A stretch of 6,902 bases of DNA from Gemmatimonadota bacterium (GCA_003220985.1 QHTY01000026.1:665-7566); one strand, 5' to 3'. Shown: positions 1 to 6,396, numbered from the stretch's first letter. Made by a program: numbers and translations. The notes: generated by a model not told the origin, from the sequence alone.

Positions 1-120
1 CACGATGGTGCGATTGTGCTCGACGACGACCGCTCGCGGATCGAGCTCCAGCTCCGCGAGCACGTCGAGCAGCGTGCCGCCCCGAATCTCCTTGTGCTCT
101 CCATTGATCACGACATCCAC
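1..120 (-). CDS. thiS: ThiS sulfur-carrier protein, N-terminal part (cut by window edge)
   Basis: ThiS is a small ubiquitin-like protein whose C-terminal Gly-Gly is converted to a thiocarboxylate and donates sulfur for the thiazole ring of thiamine. The 40 codons present begin VDVVINGEHKEI and continue through GGTLLDVLAEL, LDPRAVVVEHN and TIV. This matches the family's opening strand (xxxNGe), the G-T-L-x-x-L-L helix start and the V-A-V-E-x-N strand. The C-terminal GG lies outside the window. I chose the GTG at 120-118 because a perfect GGAGG (133-129) sits 8 nt upstream; a later GTG at 111-109 is possible but has poorer spacing. The gene overlaps the end of the thiE-like gene by 13 nt, which suggests coupled translation. 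Thiamine genes such as thiG might follow beyond the left edge; that is inference. Confidence 0.85.
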   Translation of the reverse strand, partial: MDVVINGEHKEIRGGTLLDVLAELELDPRAVVVEHNRTIV

Positions 121-722
121 TCTCGCATCCTCCGTGCAGCCGCGGCAGGCTCGGCATCGTCCCATAACGCCCGAATCGCCGCCGCGCCATACGCTCCGCT
201 GCTCCGCACTTCCCGCACGCGGTCCGCCGTGATGCCGCCAATCGCGATGACGGGAACCTCTCCGGCCGCCGCCGCGATCTGCTGCAATTTCGCCAGGCCC
301 AGTGGCGAGCGGCCGGGATGCGACGCCGTAGCGAAAACAGGCCCTACAACAAGATAGTCGGCCCCTGCGGTCTTTGCGGCTTCCGCCTCCGCCAAGTCGT
401 GTACCGACTTACCGATCCACCAGAGCGGATTCAGCGCACGGGCGGCGCTGACCGGCAGGCTGCCATGACCCAGCTGGACACCGGCGGTCGGAACAGCCAG
501 CGCCACATCGAGACGATCGTTCACGAACAGGAACGAAGAAAGGTTGGAAAGTTGGACGGATAAACCATAATGCTCGAGCCCGGTGAGCTCGCGGCCGCGG
601 GCGTGAAAAGCAAGATCGGAGCCGCCGCCTTCCGCCAGAGCCCGAGCAACACTGTTCAAGTCCGGCCGGCGAGCGATGCGCTCATCCGTGATTGCATGCA
701 GGCGCGGCAGCGGCGGTCTCAC
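108..722 (-). CDS. thiE: ThiE/TenI-family protein (thiamine-phosphate synthase or thiazole tautomerase-like)
   Basis: A 204-residue TIM-barrel protein of the ThiE/TenI family. ThiE joins HMP-pyrophosphate to thiazole phosphate to make thiamine phosphate; TenI isomerises the thiazole. Visible motifs: LHAITD (8-13), HARGR (40-44), VNDRLDVAL (67-75), GVQLGHGSL (81-89), GKSVH (104-108), ADYLVVGPVFATASHPG (121-137) and AIGGI (160-164). Asn68-Asp69 and Ser106 match ThiE ligand or metal residues. The second ThiE Mg-binding Asp is replaced by Ser88, and the T-x-T-K phosphate loop is T-A-S-H (132-135). The TenI catalytic His in G-H-V-F is Pro128 here, as in ThiE. Subfamily is therefore uncertain, but the adjacent thiS supports a thiamine role. 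The GTG start overlaps the fmt stop as GTGA, and there is no clear Shine-Dalgarno site. The stretch around residues 45-66 is a little shorter than usual and its DNA is AT-richer. Confidence 0.85.
   Translation of the reverse strand: MRPPLPRLHAITDERIARRPDLNSVARALAEGGGSDLAFHARGRELTGLEHYGLSVQLSNLSSFLFVNDRLDVALAVPTAGVQLGHGSLPVSAARALNPLWWIGKSVHDLAEAEAAKTAGADYLVVGPVFATASHPGRSPLGLAKLQQIAAAAGEVPVIAIGGITADRVREVRSSGAYGAAAIRALWDDAEPAAAARRMREWMS
129..133 (-). promoter_or_regulatory. Shine-Dalgarno site of thiS
   Basis: The minus strand reads GGAGG, 8 nt before the GTG start of thiS and inside the 3' end of the thiE-like gene. It is the strongest ribosome-binding site in the window and decides the thiS start. 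Confidence 0.7.
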
Positions 723-1608
723 GTGAACTTGATGCCCGGCTCGATCCGCGCGCCGCGGAGCCAGTCGTCGGTCGTCATGCGTGCTTTGCCGGCGGGTTGC
801 ACCTCGAAGACTTCGACCGAGCGGCCTCCCGTGGCGATCACCAGGGAGCCGTCCGCCGAGAGCACGTCGCCGGGGGCGCCCGTGCCCCGCTCGTTCACTT
901 TGGGATTGAAGAGCTTGATTTCAGCGCCGTCGAGCTCCGTCCAGGCGCCCGGTCGTGGATCGAGCCCGCGAATCAAACAGTCGACCGCGCGCGCCTCCTT
1001 TGTCCAGTCGATGCGCGCGATCTCTCGCGTCAACTTCGGCGCGTACGTCGCCCGCTCCTCGTCTTGTGGCACGGGCACGGGTGGCGGGTCCGACTGCTCC
1101 AGCATCGCGAGCGTCTCAATCAGTGCCTGCGCACCCACTTCGGCCAGGTGCGCGGAAAGCTCACCCGCGGTCACGTCCGGCGGGACGGAGTGCGGGATCT
1201 GGTGCAGAATCGGACCGGAATCCATGCCGGCATCGAGCCGGATGATCGTGACCCCGGTGGTGTCGTGGCCGCGAATGATCGTCCACTCACGTTCACCATG
1301 CCGCGGCGCGGCAGCTCGAGCAGCTCCGGCTTGAGAATGTGTCCATACGCGACCACGACGCCGATGTCCGGCTTCAGGTCGCGCAACCGGAGCAGAAAGG
1401 CGCCGTCGGTCGGTTTCTCGGGTTGGAAGACGGTGAGGTCCTCGGCTTCTGCGGCGACCTTGACCGGCGGAGGGATCAGCTTCGACCGCGAGCGGCCCTG
1501 CGGAGCGTCGGGCTGCGTGACGACCGCGGCCACGTCGAATCCTTCGCCGACCAGCGCGCGCAGCGCCGGCACTGCGAATTCAGGCGTCCCAAAGAAGACC
1601 ACGCGCAC
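719..1608 (-). pseudogene. fmt: Methionyl-tRNA formyltransferase Fmt, disrupted by internal deletion and frameshift
   Basis: Fmt transfers a formyl group from 10-formyl-tetrahydrofolate to Met on initiator tRNA. The first 107 codons (1608-1288) encode a normal N-terminus: MRVVFFGTPEFAVPAL, TQPDAPQGR, PPPVK, FQPEKP, VVVAYGHILK and RRGMVNV. The reading frame then changes at about 1286-1290. A second frame (1288-719, 189 codons) begins EWTIIRGHDTTGVTI and runs through RLDAGMDSGPILHQI, TYAPKLTREIARIDW and the C-terminal tRNA-binding domain to IEPGIKFT. By comparison with remembered E. coli Fmt, about 14 residues (HGSLLPRWRGAAPI) plus one base are missing between the two parts. This removes the catalytic His and the folate/formyl loop; the catalytic Asn (N106) and the Asp of GMDSG remain. 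The parts plus the gap total about 310 residues, the usual length. The GTG start abuts the def TAA. It is either an assembly error or a recent pseudogene. Confidence 0.85.
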
Positions 1609-2157
1609 TTACAGCTCACCTGCCGGCTCCGGCGTGACCTCCTTCAGGAATCCCTTCTGTCGCTTGCGCGACTTCTTCCATTTGGAGAGCAGCAGATTGC
1701 GCTTCACCGCGCTGAGGTGATCGAGGAACAGAATGCCGTCGAGGTGATCGATCTCGTGCTGGATAGCGCGCGCCTTGTAGCCTTTCGCCTCGGCGCGAAC
1801 CGGCTGGCCGTCGCGATCCAGCGCTTCGACGACCACGCGGGCATGGCGGTCGACGTCGCCGAAGATGTCGGGGATGGAGAGGCAGCCCTCTTCCGCTGTC
1901 TCGATCTCGTCGCTGCGTTCCAGGATGACGGGATTGATGAGGACGAACGGCGGCGGGTCCTCCTCGCCGATGTCGACCACCGCGACGCGCCGCGCCACGC
2001 CGATCTGATTCGCGGCGAGGCCGACCCCCTTGGCGGCGCGCATCGTCTCGAAGAGATCGTCGACGAGCTGCCGCACCACGTCATCGACGCGCGCGACGGG
2101 CGCCGCTTTCTGTCGCAGGACGGGCGAGCCGAGCAGGTGGAGCGACCGCACCGTCAC
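1609..2157 (-). CDS. def: Peptide deformylase
   Basis: Removes the N-formyl group from the initiator methionine of nascent proteins in the cytoplasm, using a bound metal ion. At 182 residues it is a usual length for the family. All three deformylase signatures are intact: GVGLAANQIG (44-53, with Gln51), EEGCLSIP (89-96, metal ligand Cys92) and QHEIDHLDG (133-141, metal ligands His134 and His138, catalytic Glu135). The C-terminus is Lys/Arg-rich (about 152-172). The GTG start overlaps the yajC stop as GTGA, with a GAGG 10 nt upstream (2171-2168). The TAA stop abuts the GTG of fmt, its usual functional and genomic partner. The enzyme looks fully active even though the neighbouring fmt is broken. 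Confidence 0.96.
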   Translation of the reverse strand: MTVRSLHLLGSPVLRQKAAPVARVDDVVRQLVDDLFETMRAAKGVGLAANQIGVARRVAVVDIGEEDPPPFVLINPVILERSDEIETAEEGCLSIPDIFGDVDRHARVVVEALDRDGQPVRAEAKGYKARAIQHEIDHLDGILFLDHLSAVKRNLLLSKWKKSRKRQKGFLKEVTPEPAGEL

Positions 2158-2489
2158 GCCGGTTTGGCCTCGACCGCGGTGCGGTTCGTGATGCTCGCGA
2201 CGCCGGAGCGCAGAATGACGAACTTGGCCTCACCGCTCCGGATGGTGACTTCGTCATCCTTGATGTGGACGACTTCCCCCACGATCCCGCTGGATGTCAC
2301 GATCTTGTCGCCGCGCTGCAGCGACGCGAGCAGCTGCTTGTGTTCCTGCTGCTGGCGGCGCTGCGGGCGAATCAGGATAAAGTAAAAGATCGCGATGAAC
2401 AGCCCGATCTGGATGATGAAGGCCGTCGCCCCCGGCCCACCCGAGCCGGAGGGGGCGAACAACAGCAGGGAAAACGCTACCGTGTTCAT
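2154..2489 (-). CDS. yajC: YajC, SecDF-associated preprotein translocase subunit
   Basis: A small inner-membrane protein that joins SecD and SecF as an accessory to the SecYEG export channel. The 111 residues hold a short hydrophobic N-terminus (4-12), a Gly-rich linker, one transmembrane segment (about 22-40, AFIIQIGLFIAIFYFILI), the hallmark RPQRRQQQEHKQLL (41-54), and the cytoplasmic domain LQRGDKIVTSSGIVGEV (57-73) ending ILRSGVASI. I chose the ATG at 2489 because AGGAG lies 4 nt upstream and the start overlaps the tgt stop as ATGA; the same frame stays open further upstream inside tgt but codes nothing recognisable there. tgt-yajC is a common pairing in bacteria. The secDF genes that often follow are absent, and def-fmt comes next instead. 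Confidence 0.95.
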   Translation of the reverse strand: MNTVAFSLLLFAPSGSGGPGATAFIIQIGLFIAIFYFILIRPQRRQQQEHKQLLASLQRGDKIVTSSGIVGEVVHIKDDEVTIRSGEAKFVILRSGVASITNRTAVEAKPA

Positions 2490-3564
2490 GCGACTCCTGT
2501 GTGTTGGTAGCGGCGCCGCCAGTCCTCGGCCCAGGTTGCGAACGCGTCGCCGCCCCGCTGGATGGCGGCCCGCATTTCCGCCGCGAGGCGGATCAAGTAC
2601 CGCACGTTGTGCAGCGACAACAGCCGCAGGCCGAGCAGCTCGCCGGCGACGAATAGATGGCGGAGGTAGCCGCGCGAATACGTCGTGCACGTCTCACAGT
2701 CACAACTCGGGTCGAGCGCGCCGTCGTCGGTGCGGTACGCGGCGTTGCGGATGTTCAGCGTTCCCTCCGGTGTGAACGCCGAGCCATTGCGGCCGCCGCG
2801 CGTCGGCGCCACGCAGTCGAACAGATCGATGCCGCGCTCGACGGCGGCGACAAGATCCGCGGGAAACCCGACGCCCATAAGATAACGGGGCAGTGTAGGC
2901 GGCAGTCGCGCCTCGAGCACATCGATGGTCTGGTACATTTTGTCCTTCGGCTCGCCGACAGACAGCCCGCCGATGGCGATGCCGGTCCAGGGCCCCAATT
3001 CCATTATTCGATCCAGGGACTCGGTGCGAAGCGCGGGCAAAGTGCCGCCCTGGATGATCGGCCAGAGGGTCTGCTCGCTCGTCTGCAGTTGCTCGTGTCG
3101 CTGCTTGCAGAGCGCCAGCCACTGCAATGTCCGATCGAGGGCATCGCGATATCGGAGCCCAGGGTCGCTTGAATCTCGATCGCGCGCTCCGGCGTCAGCT
3201 TGCGCCGCCCGCCGTCGACGTGACTCTGAAACTCCACGCCGCCGTCGTCGACCTTTCGAAATCCCTCCAGCGAGAAGACCTGAAAGCCGCCCGAGTCGGT
3301 GAGGAGGGGCCGCTCCCACGCCATGAACTTGTGGAGCCCGCCGAGCTGGGCGATCACATCTTCGCCGGGACGGACGTGGAGGTGATAGGTGTTCGCGAGG
3401 ACGATCTGGGCGCCTACGGCTTTGAGATCCGCGGGCGACAGCGTCCGGACCGTCGCTTGCGTACCGACGGGCATGAAGACGGGCGTCTCGACCGTGCCGT
3501 GGGGCAGCGTCAGCGAACCGGATCTTGCAGCTCCGGACTGCCCGTCGATCCAAAAGTCGAACAC
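2486..3564 (-). pseudogene. tgt: tRNA-guanine transglycosylase Tgt, disrupted by internal deletion and frameshift
   Basis: Tgt swaps guanine-34 of GUN-anticodon tRNAs for preQ1, the first tRNA-bound step of queuosine synthesis. The first 141 codons (3564-3142) are typical: TVETPVFMPVGTQATV, ANTYHLHVRPG, LLTDSGGFQVFSL (general-acid Asp90) and LGSDIAM. The frame then changes at about 3140-3144. A second frame (3142-2486, 218 codons) continues ALDRTLQWLALCKQRH, PIIQGG, GIAIGGLSVGEP, RYLMGVGFPADLV, FDCVAPTRGGRNG (nucleophile Asp) and the zinc site CDCETC plus a His 31 residues after the first Cys. Compared with remembered E. coli Tgt, about 17 residues (the segment starting IFDECTPYPADW) plus one base are missing. 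That segment carries the Asp and Cys that recognise preQ1. Parts plus gap give about 376 residues, matching the family. The GTG start overlaps the queA TAG by 1 nt. It is an assembly error or recent decay. Confidence 0.86.
2494..2498 (-). promoter_or_regulatory. Shine-Dalgarno site of yajC
   Basis: AGGAG on the minus strand, 4 nt before the yajC ATG and inside the last codons of tgt. It fixes the yajC start within a longer open frame. Confidence 0.6.
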
Positions 3565-4586
3565 TAGATAATCAGCATGGCGTCGCCATAAGAATAGAAC
3601 CGATATCCCTCTTTCACCGCTTCCCGGTATGCCGTCATCACGGGCTCGTAGCCGCCGAATGCGCTAACCAGCATCAGCAGCGTCGAGCGGGGCAAATGAA
3701 AGTTTGTGATCAGGTGGTTCACAACCTTGAAGTCGTACGGTGGCCGGATGAACAAGCTCGTCTCCCCCGGTCCGCCACGCACCTGGCCACTCGTGTCCGC
3801 GGCTGATTCGAGCGCGCGAACCACCGTGGTTCCAACTGCCCACACCTTGCCCCGATTGTGGTTGATGCCGGTGGCGGCGCCTGGAGCTATCTCGTAGGCC
3901 TCCGGGTGCATCGTATGGGCACCGAGATCGTCGGTTTCCACCGGCTTGAACGTGCCGGGGCCCACGTGGAGATCGATCGCGGTGACCAGAATGCGGCGCT
4001 CGTGGATCTGCGCGAGCAGCTCCGTGGTGAAATGCAGGCCGGCGGTTGGCGCGGCGACGCTGCCGTCGTGCGCCGCGTACACGGTTTGATAGCGGTCCGT
4101 ATCGGCCGCTTCAGGCGCGCGGCGGATGTACGGTGGCAGTGGCACTTCGCCGTACTTCGCGAGTGTAGCGCGCGCGTCGAGTGCCCCGATAAATCGGACG
4201 CGACGCAGTCCGCCGCCCAGGACCTGAACGATCTCGACGGCACTGTCGTCGCCGAACGTGACGCGGCGCCTGGGTTTCAACTTGCCGCCCGGATGCCCCA
4301 TGGCCAGCCACGTACCGTCGGGCATTGCGCGGACCATTAACAGCTCCGCGGCGTTTCCCGTTTCCCGTTTCCCGTGTAGCCGGGCGGGTATGACGCGCGA
4401 GGTGTTGATGACGACCAGGTCACCGGGGGGAATCAGCTGGGGGAGATCGCGAAAGTGCCGGTGCTGTGTCGCACCCGTCGCTCGATCGAGGACCAGCAAA
4501 CGGCTCGCCGAGCGGTCGGGGAGGGGATGCTGGGCGATCTGCGTGCTGGGGAGATCGTAATCGAAATCAGATAAGTGGTATGTCAA
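3564..4586 (-). CDS. queA: S-adenosylmethionine:tRNA ribosyltransferase-isomerase QueA
   Basis: QueA adds and rearranges the ribosyl group of S-adenosylmethionine on preQ1-modified tRNA to give epoxyqueuosine, acting directly after Tgt. The protein is full length (340 residues) with all family blocks: LPSTQIAQHPLPDRSASRLL (12-31), GDLVVINTSRVIPARLHG (55-72), RYQTVYA and GSVAAPTAGLHF (165-186), DLHVGPGTFKPV (205-216), AVGTTVVRALES (250-261), TNFHLPRSTLLMLVSAFGG (294-312) and YRFYSYGDAML (328-338). The start is TTG: it is the first codon after an in-frame TGA (the ruvB stop, which it abuts), and no ATG or GTG lies near the family start position. There is no good Shine-Dalgarno site, so translation probably depends on ruvB. 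Residues 73-78 (KRETGN) are encoded by a 7-nt tandem repeat. Confidence 0.96.
   Translation of the reverse strand: MTYHLSDFDYDLPSTQIAQHPLPDRSASRLLVLDRATGATQHRHFRDLPQLIPPGDLVVINTSRVIPARLHGKRETGNAAELLMVRAMPDGTWLAMGHPGGKLKPRRRVTFGDDSAVEIVQVLGGGLRRVRFIGALDARATLAKYGEVPLPPYIRRAPEAADTDRYQTVYAAHDGSVAAPTAGLHFTTELLAQIHERRILVTAIDLHVGPGTFKPVETDDLGAHTMHPEAYEIAPGAATGINHNRGKVWAVGTTVVRALESAADTSGQVRGGPGETSLFIRPPYDFKVVNHLITNFHLPRSTLLMLVSAFGGYEPVMTAYREAVKEGYRFYSYGDAMLII
4352..4375 (-). repeat. 7-nt tandem repeat (ACGGGAA, 3.4 copies) inside queA
   Basis: Three perfect head-to-tail copies of ACGGGAA on the coding strand plus a partial copy (ACG), 24 nt in all. It encodes K-R-E-T-G-N in a variable loop of QueA between the RLHG and ELL blocks. 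Loss or gain of one copy would change the reading frame because 7 is not a multiple of 3; the present copy number keeps the gene open and the loop the same length as in E. coli QueA. Confidence 0.9.
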
Positions 4587-5621
4587 TCAGGTTTCGAAAA
4601 TACTCGGCTGCTCCGTCGATTTGGGGGGAACGAATCCGAAATGCCGATACGCCGCCGGCGTCGCGACTCGTCCTCGCGGCGTGCGCGCCAGGAACCCCTG
4701 CTGCATGAGAAACGGCTCGTAGACTTCCTCGAGCGTGCCTGGATCCTCACCGACTGCGGCGGCGACCGTTTGCACCCCCACCGGGCCGCCTTCGAACATT
4801 TCGATGATGGCCTTGAGGATGCGGGCGTCCATGTCGTCGAGGCCGAACTCGTCGACGTCGAGCCGCTTGAGCGCCTCGGCAGCGACCGCCGCGGTGATCT
4901 TGCCGCCGGCGCGGACTTGCGCATAGTCGCGCACGCGTTTGAGCAGCCGGTTTGCCACACGTGGCGTGCCGCGGCTGCGACGCGCGATCTCGGCAACCCC
5001 CGCGGCATCCGCGCCGACACCGAGGATGCCGGCCGAGCGCGTGATGATCTGGACGAGATCGTCCGGCGGGTAGTAGTGCAGCCGCTCGACCAGTCCGAAG
5101 CGCGCGCGCAGCGGCGGCGTCAGCAATCCAAACCGTGTCGTGGCCCCGATCAGCGTGAAGCGCTCGAGCTGCATCGGCAGCGTTTGGGCGTGCGGGCCGT
5201 CGGCGATGCGCACGTCCACGCGGAACTCCTCCATGGCCGGGTAGAGGAACTCCTCCAGGGCCGGCCGCAGGCGGTGCACTTCATCTATAAAGAGGATATC
5301 GCCCGCTTTGAGCGAGGTGAGCATGCCGACCAGATCGCCGGGGCGCTCGAGCACGGGGCCGGAGGTGGTGCGGATGCTCACGTCCAGCTCTTTCGCCATG
5401 AGCAGCGCCAATGTGGTCTTACCGAGTCCCGGCGGGCCGAAGAACAGCGTATGGTCGAGGGGCTCCTTGCGCTGCTTCGCGGCGTCGATAGCGATCTGCA
5501 GCGATTCCTTGACCTTGGCCTGGCCGACGAATTCGTCGAGCCGTGAGGGCCGGAGTGCCGCGTCGCTGAGCCGCTCGCTCTCGAGCGCTTCGGGCGTGGT
5601 GATTTCGGATCGCGCCATCAT
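4587..5621 (-). CDS. ruvB: Holliday junction branch-migration ATPase RuvB
   Basis: Hexameric AAA+ motor that pumps DNA through RuvA-bound Holliday junctions. It has 344 residues, the usual length. Features in order: RPSRLDEFVGQ (24-34); Walker A GPPGLGKTT (62-70); RTTSGPVLERPGDL (84-97); Walker B LFIDEVHRL (110-118); EEFLYPAMEEF (123-133); sensor 1 GATTR (159-163); arginine-finger region PPLRARFG (169-176); sensor 2 RGTPRVANRLLKRVRD (217-232); and a C-terminal winged helix with EGGPVGVQTVAAAVGE (277-292) and QQGFLARTPRGR (307-318). The ATG at 5621 overlaps the stop of the zinc-ribbon gene as ATGA; a second ATG at 5618 follows directly and could also serve. No strong Shine-Dalgarno site is visible. 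The open frame extends further upstream but shows no RuvB similarity there. Confidence 0.97.
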   Translation of the reverse strand: MMARSEITTPEALESERLSDAALRPSRLDEFVGQAKVKESLQIAIDAAKQRKEPLDHTLFFGPPGLGKTTLALLMAKELDVSIRTTSGPVLERPGDLVGMLTSLKAGDILFIDEVHRLRPALEEFLYPAMEEFRVDVRIADGPHAQTLPMQLERFTLIGATTRFGLLTPPLRARFGLVERLHYYPPDDLVQIITRSAGILGVGADAAGVAEIARRSRGTPRVANRLLKRVRDYAQVRAGGKITAAVAAEALKRLDVDEFGLDDMDARILKAIIEMFEGGPVGVQTVAAAVGEDPGTLEEVYEPFLMQQGFLARTPRGRVATPAAYRHFGFVPPKSTEQPSIFET

Positions 5622-5812
5622 TTTCGTTTCGCCCGCGCGATCCAGCGCACCGGCCGCTTGTCCGCCTCGATCTCGTGCGGTGTGTGACACCGCAGGCACA
5701 CGTCCTCGGCGCGCGTCACGCCGGCGGGCACGAGGCGACGGTTCGTCGATCCGCAGCGCGTGCAGATCCATTCAGCCGTGACTTCAGCGGGGGGGGCGGG
5801 AATCGCGGTCAT
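5618..5812 (-). CDS. Small zinc-ribbon protein of unknown function between ruvA and ruvB
   Basis: I do not recognise a named family. The 64-residue protein starts MTAIPAPPAEVTAEW and has two zinc knuckles, CTRC (17-20) and CLRC (39-42), separated by 18 residues, as in treble-clef or rubredoxin-like ribbons. Its end is basic (RPVRWIARAKRK). There is no signal peptide or membrane segment, so it is probably cytoplasmic. I support it as a gene because its ATG overlaps the ruvA stop as ATGA, its TGA overlaps the ruvB ATG in the same way, the four cysteines pair cleanly, and ruvA and ruvB would otherwise be separated by about 190 nt of non-coding DNA in a block with no other gaps. It could bind nucleic acid or a Ruv partner, but that is inference from position and charge only. 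The same frame is open upstream through ruvA, but only these last 64 codons look real. Confidence 0.8.
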   Translation of the reverse strand: MTAIPAPPAEVTAEWICTRCGSTNRRLVPAGVTRAEDVCLRCHTPHEIEADKRPVRWIARAKRK

Positions 5813-6396
5813 CGGGTCGTGAGAATCTGTAGGGCGCGGCGCACCACCGCCTCGGTTTCGTCGTTCCCATTCCCAGCCAGCACCTGGCGAACGGCCCGAT
5901 CGGCCTCGGCGGTGCCATATCCCAACCGCTCGAGCGCCTTGAGCGCGGCTTCGGCTCCCACCGGGACGCTGATCGCAGGAGCCTCCGTGAAGTCTTCGAC
6001 TTTCTCTCCGAGCTCGAGCGCGAGGCGTTCGGCGGTCTTCTTCCCAATCCCGTTGACGGACGAGAGCAGCGCGATGTTCTTCTCGCGCAGCGCCCGCGCG
6101 CCGCGCTCGACGCCGAGGGACGAGAGCAGCGCGATGCCGATCTTCGGGCCCACTCCCTGGATGCTCGTCAGCCGCTGGAAGAAACGGCGCTCGGCTTCGT
6201 CCAGAAACCCGTAGAGTGCCCAGCCATCTTCCCGTACCACGAGCTCGGTCGCGAGCGTGACCTCGGTACCGGCAGCGGGCAGGCGCTCCATCACGCCGAG
6301 CGGCACGACCACTTCGTAGCCGACGCCGCCCGGGGTTTCGACGACGACGCGGTCGGCAGTCTTGGAGGCGAGGCGGCCCCGTACGTGCGCAATCAT
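5809..6396 (-). CDS. ruvA: Holliday junction DNA-binding protein RuvA
   Basis: RuvA forms tetramers that hold the four-way junction open and load RuvB. The 195 residues contain the OB-fold domain (1-63: MIAHVRGRLA, PGGVGYEV, LVVREDGWALYGF), the tandem helix-hairpin-helix domain (about 64-135: LTSIQGVGPKIGIALLSSL and SVNGIGKKTAERLALEL), an acidic linker, and the C-terminal RuvB-binding domain (about 147-195: ALKALERLGYGTAEADRAV). The length between the two hairpins equals that of E. coli RuvA. The ATG overlaps the ruvC stop as ATGA, with no Shine-Dalgarno site, so reinitiation after ruvC is likely. The gene contains an exact 19-bp direct repeat. Confidence 0.97.
   Translation of the reverse strand: MIAHVRGRLASKTADRVVVETPGGVGYEVVVPLGVMERLPAAGTEVTLATELVVREDGWALYGFLDEAERRFFQRLTSIQGVGPKIGIALLSSLGVERGARALREKNIALLSSVNGIGKKTAERLALELGEKVEDFTEAPAISVPVGAEAALKALERLGYGTAEADRAVRQVLAGNGNDETEAVVRRALQILTTR
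6058..6136 (-). repeat. 19-bp direct repeat pair within ruvA
   Basis: GGACGAGAGCAGCGCGATG (plus-strand sense) occurs at 6058-6076 and again at 6118-6136, exactly 60 nt apart. On the coding strand both copies encode I-A-L-L-S-S, at residues 88-93 and 108-113, near the two helix-hairpin-helix motifs. Confidence 0.9.

Noticed and set aside
692..1720. Plus-strand open frame (342 codons) opposite fmt
   Set aside because: Composition follows the minus-strand codon pattern of fmt and the start of def; nothing recognisable.
1339..2385. Long plus-strand open frame (348 codons) opposite fmt, def and yajC
   Set aside because: It lies antisense to well-conserved genes, shows no recognisable domain, and is the expected shadow in high-GC DNA.
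1286..3144. Programmed -1 frameshifting in fmt and tgt
   Set aside because: Both changes do equal a -1 shift, but no slippery heptamer is present, and conserved residues are missing rather than merely out of frame.
4557..4586. TTGACA at the queA start as a promoter -35 box
   Set aside because: No convincing -10 box lies 16-18 nt downstream, and the hexamer is the TTG start plus the next codon within a coupled gene block.
4575..5546. Long plus-strand open frame (323 codons) opposite ruvB
   Set aside because: Its sequence is the reverse-strand mirror of conserved RuvB codons; no domain and no start context.
6058..6136. A duplication inserted in ruvA
   Set aside because: The distance between the two helix-hairpin-helix motifs equals that of E. 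coli RuvA, so no extra segment was added.
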